A stretch of DNA of 64,000 nucleotides, taken from the NCBI GenBank assembly GCA_019137255.1, contig WPDH01000280.1:310001-374000 (forward strand), in the 5' to 3' direction. Of this stretch, positions 34,935-45,700 are shown piece after piece. Source of the stretch: Corinectria fuckeliana (lineage: Eukaryota > Ascomycota > Sordariomycetes > Hypocreales > Nectriaceae). The position numbers and the translations under genes were made by a program. The notes below the pieces were generated by a model that worked only from the letters and a program-made list of their open reading frames with translations, had not been told where the DNA came from and did no database searches. Each line of letters begins with the position of its first letter. The stretch's first letter is position 1.

Positions 34935-37742
34935 TTCAGGATCTAGATCAGGAATCTAGATCAGCCCTGTACGAAGTACCCTTAAGTTCCTGCTCTCTCA
35001 TTGGTTAAACCACTAAAAAGTGTCCTGGTTACTGTTCAGGTACATATACCTTGTTCAAACCTCTGCATTGCGGAGCGTTCCACTTTTGCAACCTTTAACA
35101 GTTACCGGCTTAACGCAGTCAAAGAGATTACCAAGGCTGTTCGTGCACCTAGCAACACTCATTCATTGAGTACTAATGCTAAGAAGCTATCGCGCTAAGC
35201 CTGGTTGGAGTGAGAGGCCCACTTTAGTCACAGAGCTCTTTGTCTCCGCAAGGGATGGAAATGTTAAAGAGAGTACATCGTACAAGCTAATTGAATATGG
35301 CATTATTCTCCGAGAAAGGAAAGGTACTTTCAACTCTAGCTAGGTTTGATAGAACAAGGTACTGATAGTGTGGTGAATACAAATACAGGAACCACATTTC
35401 CGACCTTTGTGGGTTGTACTACGTAGGAGAGCAGGAAAAAACATAGCTCATGGCCGCAATTCTTTGTCGTAGGAACAAGGCATTTTTCTATCTTCAATTT
35501 GTATGTTCTAATATGAAAAGATGGCACTGTTCTATCAAAGAGCACTGTGAAGTGTCAGCTCTTTAGAGAGAACAAATGAGCCTTGCGCTAGAGTGGGAAG
35601 GGACGCAGTGCACTCTTCAGCAGCCTAACACGAAGCTACAAAAGATGTTGCCTCCAATACTTAGTAAGAGATATTACAATGTATACCAAACTCTGCTAGA
35701 GAGTAGAGAGTGCGTAGCAAGTTGTCACGCTAATATTTTCCCCACCATGACTACTGCCAACTCGGAGGACGCCTCCTGTGTGAATACGGCGGACAAATCC
35801 TCTAATCCCCGGACCTCCCGTTGGTCACTTGGAAGGTCCTTTGATCCTCAGGTTCCTGTACCTCCCTCATCTAGGTACCTAGTCAGCCGCACCAAGTCTT
35901 GACGTCAGAGCGCGCTTCAGCCCGGGCTCGGTGCGCGCCAGACAGCGCAACCGTGTCCTCCACAGAGCCGACGGAAGCGCGCACCCGACACGCCAATGCT
36001 GCTATCCGTGATCATCCTGGCATGTAGCCCAATCACCGGGCTCGTCTTGCCTTTTGCCAATCCGCTAGCAAACTCAGAGGCCCAGACACGCGGTCCGGCA
36101 TCAAACGAGGCTTGGGCCTAGGCAAACCGGACTTCACTTTTGCAGCGGCGTGGAAATGGCCACGGCGTTAAGACCGACCGCGATGCGAAGGCCGAGCCGA
36201 AAAGGATGACTCCGATTCCAGTATGGTGGCACATGAAATTCCCGATACTTGCCCCTCAACCCCTGCCCAAGCCGCGCAAGCGGCTTTGCATGAAACAAGC
36301 AAACACTACGGCTATCGCGGTCAGGGAAGCAGTGCGCGTGACGGGACAAGATGACTGCATGGAGCTAGAGCCAAAGCGAGCTGTCTACGTAGGGGGATGG
36401 GTTGAGGAAAGACGTGAGAAAGGGCTCGAGACTGGATGGCGAGAGCGACGTGTAATAGAAGTGAATAATTAACGGCCGAGGGAAAAGGAGAGACCTGGAA
36501 CATGTTCTCCAAGAGGCCCCTCAAGGAGAAGACGCCTGCAAAGACAACACAAAAACAACACTGGATCATACAAGCTTGCCAAGGTGTAGAGCAGAGGAGC
36601 AGGATAGGAGTAAGGATGAGAGCTGAATAGGCAGCCACAGCCTCAGACAGATTACACTAGACAGCTGCCAACAGGAGGAGCAACGACTCACCAGTAGGCG
36701 GCGACTCGCACATGCATCGAGCCGTGAGAATCCACTGGGAGTAACGATCCCCGTCCGCTGACCATAGGAGCCACGACCTAACGAGATGGCCTAGCCGGCG
36801 GCGAATTTCAAACATGCACGGAGCATGGAGCCGTGAGAACCCACCGAGTGCAACAGCCGCCCGGGCCTCACAACGCGCACAGTGCCCATGCCCACTTGAG
36901 GGATAGTATCTCTACCGCTACGCCTAGCTCGGCGTCTGGTGCGGAGACCGTACCTAGACACGGTCTACACGGTCTACACGGTCTGGCCTTGGCCGTCGAC
37001 AGCCTCACCGAAAATTGCCAGGTCATGCATTAACACAGCAAGGCATATACCAAAGGACAACCCGAATCAAAGCCATGACCCTCACGGTAACGGACCATAA
37101 ACACCAACCTTGCCTGACCTTACCTGACTCTAGCTACCCATATACCTAAGCATGGGCTCTGGGGAATTATTCTGGATTTACACGCCAGGTTTAGGACAAA
37201 AGCTGTTGTATTGGCATGTTATGGGATTACCGCCTCTTGACTAGGTGAGAAGAAGGCGGCTGGCTGTCTTGGGGCAGATTGACTACTCAATAGTCATAGC
37301 GGCTTGTGCAACCACACCTCCTCGCCTTCGGGCTTCGGAGGTCTAGGCATAACCAGCCCCTCACGGCCAACGGCAGCGAGCAGGAAAAAAGCAATCATCA
37401 CGGAGAGGTAGAGCGGTAAGGTATAATAGGCAGAAGGTCAGAATTCCCCCCCTCCAAAATGGGCATCCTGTTCCCATGGTCGACCAGCAACCTTTTCCAA
37501 CACACTTGCACTCTTCCTAGACCCGCCTACACACGGCCACCTTCTTCGCACCATACACGTTCAACACACACGGCTTTGTCTTCTTCTGGTTCATTGTCTT
37601 GGCTCGCTCTGTGCGAGTCTCACTCACGGTACGTTGTTGGTTGATCTTGCCGCTGGCAGTCAGAGGCATGTCACTGGACCACCCCGTCTCGGTGATTCGA
37701 TTTGGGGAAAAGCAAGCATGGCTAACGCGTATAAAGGGCATC
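34935..37742. other. Gene-poor stretch with short repeats
   Basis: No gene is supported. Two copies of GGATCTAGATCA-like sequence lie in tandem near 34939-34964. A diverged direct duplication of about 45 bp sharing GAGCCGTGAGAA occurs near 36699-36743 and 36798-36847. A 9-bp tandem (CACGGTCTA, three copies) lies at 36959-36984. From about 37500 the DNA is C/T-rich, probably the leader of the trypsin-fold gene, with a possible 5' intron at about 37628-37658 (GTACGT to GGCAG). Confidence 0.4.
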
Positions 37743-39779
37743 ATGTCGCGCCCTCCATCTCCGGATCTACAGACCGTAGAGCCTTCACCCGATCCCGATC
37801 GATACTGGACGCCCGATATACCAGACCAGAACCCGGCGTTTTTGGATCCGAGCCAGTTGAAGAAACTCGCTAGTCGACCCTATCCGGGCTTTGCACCCTA
37901 CATGACCAATATCGACTTGGAGCACCAGAGAACCATGAACGAATATTCAGAATCCAGCAGCCCCCCGTCTCTGCCCGGCCTTTCGTTCGGGTCCACCGCT
38001 TCGTCCGGGCCTAGCGCTCCGTCCAGCCCCGCCGCTCAGAGAAGGCCCACCGCTTCGTCTGGGCCCACTGCTCCGTCCGGCCCCGCTGCTCCGTCCGGCC
38101 CCGCTGCTCCGTCCGGGTCCACCGCTCCGTCCGCGCCCGCTGCTCCGTCCGCGCTCGCTGCTTCGCCCGAGCCTGCCGCTCCGTCTGCGCCCAGCGCCGA
38201 CGAGCAGTTCAGCTACTACTATGGCCTGCTCAACAGACCCAAGTTGGTAGCCCGATCAAGCACGGCTGAGTGGACGCCCCAGCGCGGCGCGTGGCCGACG
38301 CACAAAGTCCTGACTCCTGTCGGAAACCACGCCGTCGTCGAACTCTGGAACGATTCCAATGGTCCCCTCCGACGGGACATACTCCTGGCCCTCGAGGGGG
38401 TGAACTGGACCGCCATCGACATCTTGCGCATCGGCATTGATGAAGGTGTCCTCGAGGACTCCAGTCTGTATCCAGTCATTGACCGTCCAGTCACCTTCTT
38501 CATCTCAGTGGCCCCCGACTCAACCACCTGGCAGGAAGGCCATCCCGTCGTGATGCGGTGCCGGGAGATCCTGAAAGATCATGGCTTGGACGACATACAC
38601 TGTGAGATGAAGGAGTCCCAAGTCTTCTCGGGTGCTTCCCCGGCAACGGCACCGCCGACTGCCCCCAAGCTCCTTGCCGAGCCTGGACGCCCACCTTTGG
38701 ACAACCGCTACAGAGCAATGATCTCTCAGTACATTGGTGCCTCGATTGCACCCTCCGGTCGGCCAACTCGTCGGGGGACGAAGGGCTTGTATCTACGTCG
38801 CAAGGACAATGGCGACATCCTGGCTTTGACATGCCGCCATGTCGTCTTCGAGGAATACTTCCCCAACAATGACTATGCGCATCCACAGAACGGCACCGGG
38901 ACAGGACACACCATCATGCAACCTAGCGACGAGGTACTAGACGTCATGAAGGACCAGGCGGGGAGTGGCATCGAGGTTATAATGGAGGAAATAGCTTCAC
39001 TCAACAACTCCGAAAAGATGACACCCGAGAAGAAAATCCCCAAGGTCCAAAGCCTAAACAACATGTTGATAACTCATCAAGAATGGGCGCAGACCCTTGA
39101 CGATCTCACCGAGCCGGCTTCACGCATCATCGGCCACGTCCTCTTTGCCCCTGCTTACGGTGTTCGCCAAAGTGACTCGGGCGAACAGCGAGTGAGAGAC
39201 TGGGCGCTCATCCAGCTACACCCAGGCAAACACGAGTCGGCCCTGCATCTACTTGAAAACGATGTCATTTTCGATAGACAGAACCTCGACCTCCTTAGGG
39301 CCGTGAAGAAAAAGGAGGCTTCCGACATCAACATCCGGGTGAACATGGACTCGGTAACGGACAACAAGGTCAGACTGCAAGGGACTATTCCCGAGCAGGA
39401 ATTGCAGCGTCCCAAGACGTCGAACAATGCATCTGATCCAACCATCTTGGTGGCCAAGTTCGGCCAGAAGTCCCATTTCACCGTTGGCTTCGCGAATGCT
39501 GTCAAGTCCGTCACGCGAAGACCATCCGAAATTGTCAACCCTCTCCTCTCGGAGGAATGGTGCATCTTGGGACACAAGTGGATCGACGGTAGCCACGGAA
39601 GAGTGGCATTCAGTCAAGGCGGCGACTCTGGTTCTTGTGTGTGGGACGTTGAAGGCCGCGTCGGGGGGATGATGACGGCCGGGAACGGCAGAGAGGTTCA
39701 CGATGTGACCTATGCCACCCCTATTGAGTGGCTCCTTGAGGATATCCGGCTGTTCGGGTTTGATGTCGAGCTGGTTTGA
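37743..39779 (+). CDS. Trypsin-like (chymotrypsin-fold) protein with Pro/Ala/Ser-rich N-terminus
   Basis: One exon codes for 678 aa from the ATG at 37743. An in-frame ATG at 37668 would add 25 residues, and the frame is open further upstream, so the start is uncertain. The first part is low-complexity, with an APSGPA-type repeat at about residues 85-155. The second half has a trypsin-type triad in order: His366 (TCRHVV), Asp486 (RDWALIQL) and Ser629 (QGGDSGSCVW). Residues following the Ser (GGMMTAG) fit the serine-protease fold. No signal peptide is seen, so it is probably intracellular. Such proteins are common and poorly studied in filamentous fungi; the intact triad allows peptidase activity, but substrate and role are unknown. 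Neighbours do not help: a gene-poor region lies to the left and a secreted DUF1996 gene to the right. Confidence 0.8.
   Translation: MSRPPSPDLQTVEPSPDPDRYWTPDIPDQNPAFLDPSQLKKLASRPYPGFAPYMTNIDLEHQRTMNEYSESSSPPSLPGLSFGSTASSGPSAPSSPAAQRRPTASSGPTAPSGPAAPSGPAAPSGSTAPSAPAAPSALAASPEPAAPSAPSADEQFSYYYGLLNRPKLVARSSTAEWTPQRGAWPTHKVLTPVGNHAVVELWNDSNGPLRRDILLALEGVNWTAIDILRIGIDEGVLEDSSLYPVIDRPVTFFISVAPDSTTWQEGHPVVMRCREILKDHGLDDIHCEMKESQVFSGASPATAPPTAPKLLAEPGRPPLDNRYRAMISQYIGASIAPSGRPTRRGTKGLYLRRKDNGDILALTCRHVVFEEYFPNNDYAHPQNGTGTGHTIMQPSDEVLDVMKDQAGSGIEVIMEEIASLNNSEKMTPEKKIPKVQSLNNMLITHQEWAQTLDDLTEPASRIIGHVLFAPAYGVRQSDSGEQRVRDWALIQLHPGKHESALHLLENDVIFDRQNLDLLRAVKKKEASDINIRVNMDSVTDNKVRLQGTIPEQELQRPKTSNNASDPTILVAKFGQKSHFTVGFANAVKSVTRRPSEIVNPLLSEEWCILGHKWIDGSHGRVAFSQGGDSGSCVWDVEGRVGGMMTAGNGREVHDVTYATPIEWLLEDIRLFGFDVELV
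37993..38205 (+). repeat. Degenerate 15-18 bp tandem coding repeat (APSGPA)
   Basis: Consecutive variants of GCTCCGTCCGGCCC encode alternating Ala-Pro-Ser-Gly-Pro units within the N-terminal linker of the trypsin-fold protein. Such arrays often vary in copy number between strains. Confidence 0.8.
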
Positions 39780-40367
39780 GCAGATTGCAGTTGGGCTGGG
39801 CTGGGCTTCGGGGCTTCGGGGCACTGGGGCATCAAGGCTTCAGGGCATTGAGGCATCAGAGCTTCGGGGGTCTACTGACTGGCATGACTATTTCCTTTGT
39901 CTGTTGATTGACTATTGATTTCCTTTGTCGGTCGACTGAGAAAAGATGCGTCTAGGTATTAGCTCAGCGTATGTAGAAAAGTACCAGGGAGCGCTGCTAT
40001 CAGGCAAGCCTCTCTGTACACCAACTCTTCTTGCAGCGTGCACCGTGATTCTGAAGTAATTCTCGACCTGTATCCATTCCCGACCTTCATCTACTGAGTG
40101 AGCCATGGAAGAACCCCACCGCCTCTTCATTTCATTCACGATGCCCGATGTGCGCAACGACCAGACCAACAACCCGCGGCTCGCTCGACGGGGCTGCTTC
40201 GCGACTCTTTTTAACTGCTGCGAAGCTCGACTTGAAAGGCCGGCAAGTTGAAAGGCCGGCGAGGCAGACGAGTCCGTGTTCTGCCTACCCTACACTCCGT
40301 CGACAGTCTCCCCGAAACGCACTGGCCACACTCACTCCTGGACCCAGAGCGCTACAGCGCCTCCAAC

Positions 40368-40400
40368 AGCGCATCCACAGCGCATCCACAGCGCATCCAC
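40368..40400. repeat. 11-bp tandem repeat, three copies
   Basis: Three perfect copies of AGCGCATCCAC in a row in the non-coding region upstream of the DUF1996 gene. Confidence 0.9.
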
Positions 40401-41095
40401 GCCGGGAGCCGCGCCATCATCTACACCGGCATCATCTACGCCGACACTGACCTCCGTTCATACCGGTGTTTTCGCAGCGCAACGCAATGCCTTGCTCGAA
40501 ATTATCTTCGTTCTACAACGCTCTTATTAGTTGACTGCAAGCTATTCCTGACGCGGTCAATCCCCTCCCCACCTCGAGCCCGTTATAAGACTGGCCAATA
40601 TACCTACACCTAGCTAACAAGTTTGTCGCAGATACATTCCCCGGCCAGATCCAACTCCCCCACCCCCGAACGAAAAAGCATAGATAGACGAACAGGCGAG
40701 GCGAGGTCCGGACGAATTGCTTCATCAACCCAAACACCTTCCCTCTCCGGGCTGGCGGGAGTTTATGCTTAACCCCTTGCAGCCACGCGCGCCGAACCGG
40801 GGGGGGGGGAGGCCGCAAGCGAGAGAGGCCAGCTTCAGGTCAGGTTTCACGTTAAATGAAAGGCGCCGCGGCGCAGAAGAGAGAGGGCGTTTTGTTTCCA
40901 CTAATCTACCTTCATCTACGGGGAAAAACCCCTGTAGCGCTGTTTCGTCTCGACGATGGGAACGGGGCGGGCCTGTCAAAACCGTCTAAGAGTAGACGGC
41001 GGGCCGTTTGGGGTGGCATTGGCCGACTTAGACGGTATATGCCAAGACAAGTCCCGACGTGTTGAAATACTCGCCGCTTTTCCGACAACTCCTCC

Positions 41096-41124
41096 ATTCA
41101 TTCATTCATTCATTCAATTCATTC
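41096..41124. repeat. ATTC microsatellite
   Basis: Seven ATTC units, with one inserted A after the fifth, lie about 120-145 bp upstream of the DUF1996 start codon, within its likely leader. Confidence 0.9.
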
Positions 41125-41241
41125 ACTGTCTTTCATTCACTCCGAGCATCCCTTTCTTTCTTTACTTCTCTTCTTGTGAACCAGCTTCACCCTTTATTCC
41201 ACCCTCCCCATTCGTTCCATTCGCTCCATTCGTCTCCGGCA

Positions 41242-42177
41242 ATGCAGTCCTTCCTCCTCTTCCTCGCCGGCGCTGGCGCCGCCTCGGCCTACACCGTCGC
41301 CGTCGTCGACCGCTTCATGTACAAGAACATCGACCCCGTCGTCTTCCCCGGCCAGTACGGCAAGAGCCACATGCACAGCTTCTTTGGGTCCGACGCCGTC
41401 ACGGCCAACACGACCACGTCGGCCGAGCTGCAGGCCGGGTGCTCCACCGCCGAGAACCCGAACGACTACTCCATCTACTGGGTCCCCACCCTGTACCTCC
41501 GCGACGACGCCGGCGCCACGCCCGTCCCCGTCAACCGCTTCAGCGCCTACTACGTCTCCATCGAGAACGCCGAGATCGCCATCCCGCAGGACTTCAAGAC
41601 GGTCGCCGGCAACGTGTCGGCCGTCGACCAGGCCGGCGTCGACGCCCTCACCGGCGTGTCCTGGTTCTGCGAGGGCGACGCCGCCGAGGCCGGCAAGGAC
41701 CTGTCGGCCTTCCCGACGACGACGTGCTCGACGCACCTGCAGACGCTCCTCCTCTTCCACGACTGCGTCAACCCGGACACGCTGGACAGCGCCTACTCGG
41801 GCACGCACAACTGGAGCGGCAGCTTCAAGCCCGCCAACCGCTGCCCGGCCGGCATGAAGCGCATCCCGCAGCTGCGCTTCTCCATCCGCTACGACCTGCG
41901 CACCGCGCTCCCGGGTGGCTGGGCCGGCCCGCCGCCCTTCGAGCTCGCCTGCGGGCCGTCGTACTGCTCGCACGGCGACTTCATCAACGGCTGGCTGCCC
42001 GAGGCCGCCGAGAACATGCTCCTGGCCAACGACAAGCGCGAGTTCGCCGGCGTCGACGGCCCCGCGGGAGCGTACAACGCCGGGTCCGTCTGCGGAGCTG
42101 AGAATGCCGTGGATGCGGACCCTGAGCACGGTACTAGTGACTATGAGGAGAGCAAGGCTATTCTGGCTGGAAACTAG
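41242..42177 (+). CDS. DUF1996 secreted protein
   Basis: A single exon codes for 311 aa. Residues 1-16 form a signal peptide (MQSFLLFLAGAG then ASA-Y cleavage). The DUF1996 N-terminal signature is clear: RFMYKNIDPVV then the GQYGKSHMHSFFG block with His43 and His45, followed by the conserved YWVPTLY. Several paired cysteines suggest disulfides in an extracellular protein. The length is normal for the core domain, with no C-terminal carbohydrate-binding or WSC domain. DUF1996 proteins are widespread in fungi, secreted or wall-associated, and functionally unassigned. The strong third-position C bias suggests good expression. The ATG chosen is the first that gives a signal peptide; the frame is open upstream but without coding character. 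The gene is convergent with the giant repeat-protein gene, 526 bp away. Confidence 0.92.
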   Translation: MQSFLLFLAGAGAASAYTVAVVDRFMYKNIDPVVFPGQYGKSHMHSFFGSDAVTANTTTSAELQAGCSTAENPNDYSIYWVPTLYLRDDAGATPVPVNRFSAYYVSIENAEIAIPQDFKTVAGNVSAVDQAGVDALTGVSWFCEGDAAEAGKDLSAFPTTTCSTHLQTLLLFHDCVNPDTLDSAYSGTHNWSGSFKPANRCPAGMKRIPQLRFSIRYDLRTALPGGWAGPPPFELACGPSYCSHGDFINGWLPEAAENMLLANDKREFAGVDGPAGAYNAGSVCGAENAVDADPEHGTSDYEESKAILAGN

Positions 42178-42703
42178 CAATGTACATAGACACTTTACAC
42201 CTTACTTTAGACCTTTATAGTACATGGTACATAGTGCATGTCGACCGTGAGCATAGGTAGACAACCAACTACTGTATTGAACATCAAGTCCAGTATTTCG
42301 AGGACGAAGGGGCCCTGGTAGTAAACCAATTACTGTAAACATTTAAAGAAAACTGCCGTAACATCGGCTCAGAGAGTGTAAGGGTGAAAAAGCTAACCCG
42401 GGTGAAACAATGCCCGAAACTCCTCCGCTCGTTGATACGAAGCCGAGCTTAAATAGTGGCTCAAATCCCAGAGTGAAATGAGAGGGGGGCAAGGGCATAG
42501 ATATAAAAAGACAGCCCGCCAAAAACAGACAAAAAATACAGCGACATGGGAAAAGAGAATGGACAGAGTGTTTGTCAATTTGACGTAAAAGAAATTGGAG
42601 TCATCGCGGGGGTGCCATGTGTGTGCGTAGTAATGAGTAGGGATGATGATGCGATGCAAAGACATCTGCAGCAAGGAACATCCCACGTGCAGATGCATTC
42701 CAT
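42178..42703. terminator. Convergent 3' region of DUF1996 and giant-protein genes
   Basis: About 0.5 kb between two converging stop codons; it must contain both 3' untranslated regions and polyadenylation sites. No gene is seen. Confidence 0.5.
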
Positions 42704-45700
42704 CTACGTGCATATGCCAAGCACGCAGAGACAGATACCCGTGATGCTGCAGAGACCGAGACTGATGCAGTCGGCCTTGGTGCTGCACTGCTTGACCTTG
42801 CAGACGCCGCCAGTCGCACATGTGTTGCCGGTGCCGCATTGCGCATCCGTCGTGCACGTGGTGCAGGCGCCCGCGATGCAGGCCTGGCCGGTGGCGCACT
42901 GGGAATTGGCAGTGCAGATGCTGCAGGCGCCCGAGATGCAGAGCTTCCCGGTCGACGTCGAGCACTGGGAGCTGGCCGTACAGGCCGCGCAGTGGCTGGA
43001 GACGCAGACCTTGCCGCCGCTGCAGGAAGCCGCGCTCGTGCAAGCCGCGATGCAGAGGCCGCTCTCGCATGCCAGGCCGGTCCCGCACTGCGAGTCGACG
43101 AGACAAGCGCCGCAGACGCCGGATGTACAGACCTGGCCGGTCGAGCACTGCGAGGCCGCCGTACAGGCGCCGCAGAGCCCGGTGCCGGTGTTGCAGACGA
43201 GACCGGTCGCGCAGTCGGTGTTGGCTGTGCAGGCCGCGATGCAGACGCCGCTGCTGCAGGCCTTACCACTGCCGCACTGCGCACTCGTAGAGCATGTGCC
43301 GCAGACGCCGGAGACGCAAGCCTGGCCAGTTGCACACTGGGAGCTGGCCGTGCAGGCCGTGCAGTGGCCGGATATGCACGCTTGACCGCCGCTGCAAGCC
43401 GCGTTCGACGCGCAGCCGGCCGAGCAGAGACCGCCGTTGCAGACCTGCCCGGTCGTCGTGCATTGCGTGTCGGTGGTGCAGGCGCCGCAAGCCCCGGACG
43501 AGCAGACCTGGCCGGCCGTGCACTGGGAGCTGGCCGTACAGGCGATGCAGCGACCGGCGGAACATATCTGGCCGCCGCTGCAAGAGGAGCTCGCCAGGCA
43601 GCCGGCCACGCAGAGACCGCCGTTGCAGATGTTGCCCGCCGTCAGACACTGCGAGTCGGAAGTGCAAGCGCCACAGGTGCCGCCGGTGCAGACCTGGCCG
43701 CTGTTGCACTGGGACGAAAGCGTGCAAGCAGTACAGTGACCGGCCAGGCAGACTTGGCCGGTGCTGCAGTCTGCGTTCGTAGAGCAGGCCGCAATGCAGG
43801 CTCCGCTGCTGCAGACGCTGCCGGTGCCACACTGAGCATCGAGAGTGCAGGCACCGCAGGCACCCGCCAGACAGACCTGTCCAGCATTGCACTGGGAGGC
43901 GGCCGTACACACGGCGCAGCGGCCGGACTGACACACCTGGCCGCTGCTGCACTGGGAGTTGGCCGTACAGCCAGCCATGCAGAGCCCGCCGCTGCATATC
44001 TGGCCCGACGTGGTGCACTGGGCATCGAGAATGCACGCACCGCAGCTTCCGAGGGTGCAGACCTTGCCGGCATCACACTGGGAGCCGGCGGTGCAGGCCA
44101 CACAGTTCCCGGACTGGCAGACGAGGCCGGTGCTGCAGTTGGAGTTGGCGGTGCAGGCGGCGATGCAGGAGCCGCTGCTGCAGACCTGGCCGGTGCCGCA
44201 CTGGGAAGTGGTGAGGCACGCGGTGCAGGCTCCGGCGGAACAGACTTGCCCGGTGCCGCACTGGGACGGAGCCGTGCAAGTCGTACAGCTTCCGGAAGCG
44301 CAGACGCCCGTGCCGCAGTTGGCGTTGGACGTGCAGCTGACAACACAGGCTCCCCCGCGGCAGACGTGGCCAGAGCTGCACTGCGTGTCAAGGGCGCACA
44401 CGGTGCAGATGTCGGCAAGACAGACCTGGCCGTTTCGACACTGCGACGTCTTGGTGCAGCCGGTGCAGAGGCCCGTGATGCCATCGGACGAGGTGCAGAC
44501 GCGGCCGCCTCCGCAGGCCTTGCCGCTGGTGTCGGTGGCATCGCAAGTGTTGGCGCAGAGGCCGGTCGAGCTGTCGCAGCCCTGGGTGCTGAGACACTGC
44601 GAGTCGAGAGTGCATAGTCCGCAGGTTCCGGCCGAGAGGTTGCAGACGGTTCCGGAGTTGCACTGCCCGTTGGTGGTGCACACCTCGCAGAGGCCAGACG
44701 CGCGACAGACCTTGCCGCCGGTACACTGCGCGTTGGACGTACACGCGGCGATGCAGGTTCCGCCGCTGCAGACCTGTCCGGTACTGCATTGAGACGAAGC
44801 CGTGCAAGAGCCGCAAGCGCCGCTGATACAGGCCTGGCCGGTGCCGCACTGGGAGCCGAGCGTGCAGGCACCGCAGTGTCCCGTCGCCAGGCAGGCTTGT
44901 CCAGTGCTGCAATCCGAGTTGGACGTGCAAGTCGCCCGGCAAGCGCCATTCTCGCAGTACTGCCCGACGCCGGCGTTGCACTGAGCGTCGAGCGTACAAG
45001 CGCCGCAGGCTCCGAGAACGCAGGCCTGGCTGGTGCTGCAGTCCGAGTTGGCGGTGCAGGCGACGCAGAGTCCAGATTTGCAAACCGTGCCGCTGCTGCA
45101 CTGCGAGCTGGATGTGCAGCCCGCGTGGCAGATGCCGTTCTCGCAAACCTGGCCGTTGCCGCCACACTGCGAGGTGAGGAGACAGGCGCCGCAGGCTCCG
45201 GCGATGCAGGCCTGCCCGGTGCTGCAGTCCGAGTTCTGCGTGCAAGGGACGCAGAGGCCCGACTGACAAACAGTTCCCAGGGAGCATTGAGAGCTCGACG
45301 TACAGGCTGGAATGCAGAGGCCGCTGCTGCATACCTGGCCGGCGCCGCACTGGCTGCTCAGCGAACAGGTGCCGCAGGCTCCAGACACGCAGGCCTGGCC
45401 GGTGCTGCACTGAGAAGTAGACGTGCAGGCAACACATCGACCGGCGGTACAGATCTTACCGCCACTGCAAGATGGGCTTGAGACGCACCCGGCGGTGCAG
45501 GCGCCGCTGCTGCAGATCTGGCCTGCTGTTGTGCATTGGCTGTCTGCCGTGCAAGCGCCACAGCTTCCAGATTGGCAGACTTGTCCAGTGGTGCACTGGG
45601 AGTCCAGAGTACAGGGGACGCAAAGCCCAGCTTGGCACGTCTGTCCCGAGGTACATTGGGCGTTGGTCAGACATGCAGCATGGCAGATACCGGCCTCGCA

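Larger units (their letters stand above)
39780..41241. promoter_or_regulatory. Intergenic and DUF1996 promoter region
   Basis: No gene is supported. Near 39795-39870 is a run of GGGCTTCGGGGC/GGGGCATCA words forming a degenerate repeat. A TTATAAGA box occurs near 40582, too far from the ATG to be its obvious TATA. The final 150 bp are C/T-rich with an ATTC microsatellite and probably form the leader of the DUF1996 gene. Confidence 0.45.

Noticed and set aside
36140..36472. 110-codon plus-strand frame
   Set aside because: No recognised domain, lies in a repeat-bearing gene-poor region and has a strongly basic composition without homologue clues.
40956..42101. 381-codon plus-strand frame overlapping the DUF1996 gene
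   Set aside because: Out of frame with the DUF1996 coding sequence, Arg/Pro/Gly-rich and without motifs; a shadow.
42839..44617. 592-codon plus-strand open frame opposite the giant gene
   Set aside because: It is antisense to the GC-rich cysteine repeats. The repeated codons of the real gene rarely give stops on the other strand, so many long shadow frames arise; its Ala/Gly/Arg-rich composition has no protein character.
43642..45165. 507-codon minus-strand frame overlapping the giant gene
   Set aside because: Out-of-frame shadow of the same repeat, with no cysteine pattern and a low-complexity Ala/Ser/Pro/Arg composition.
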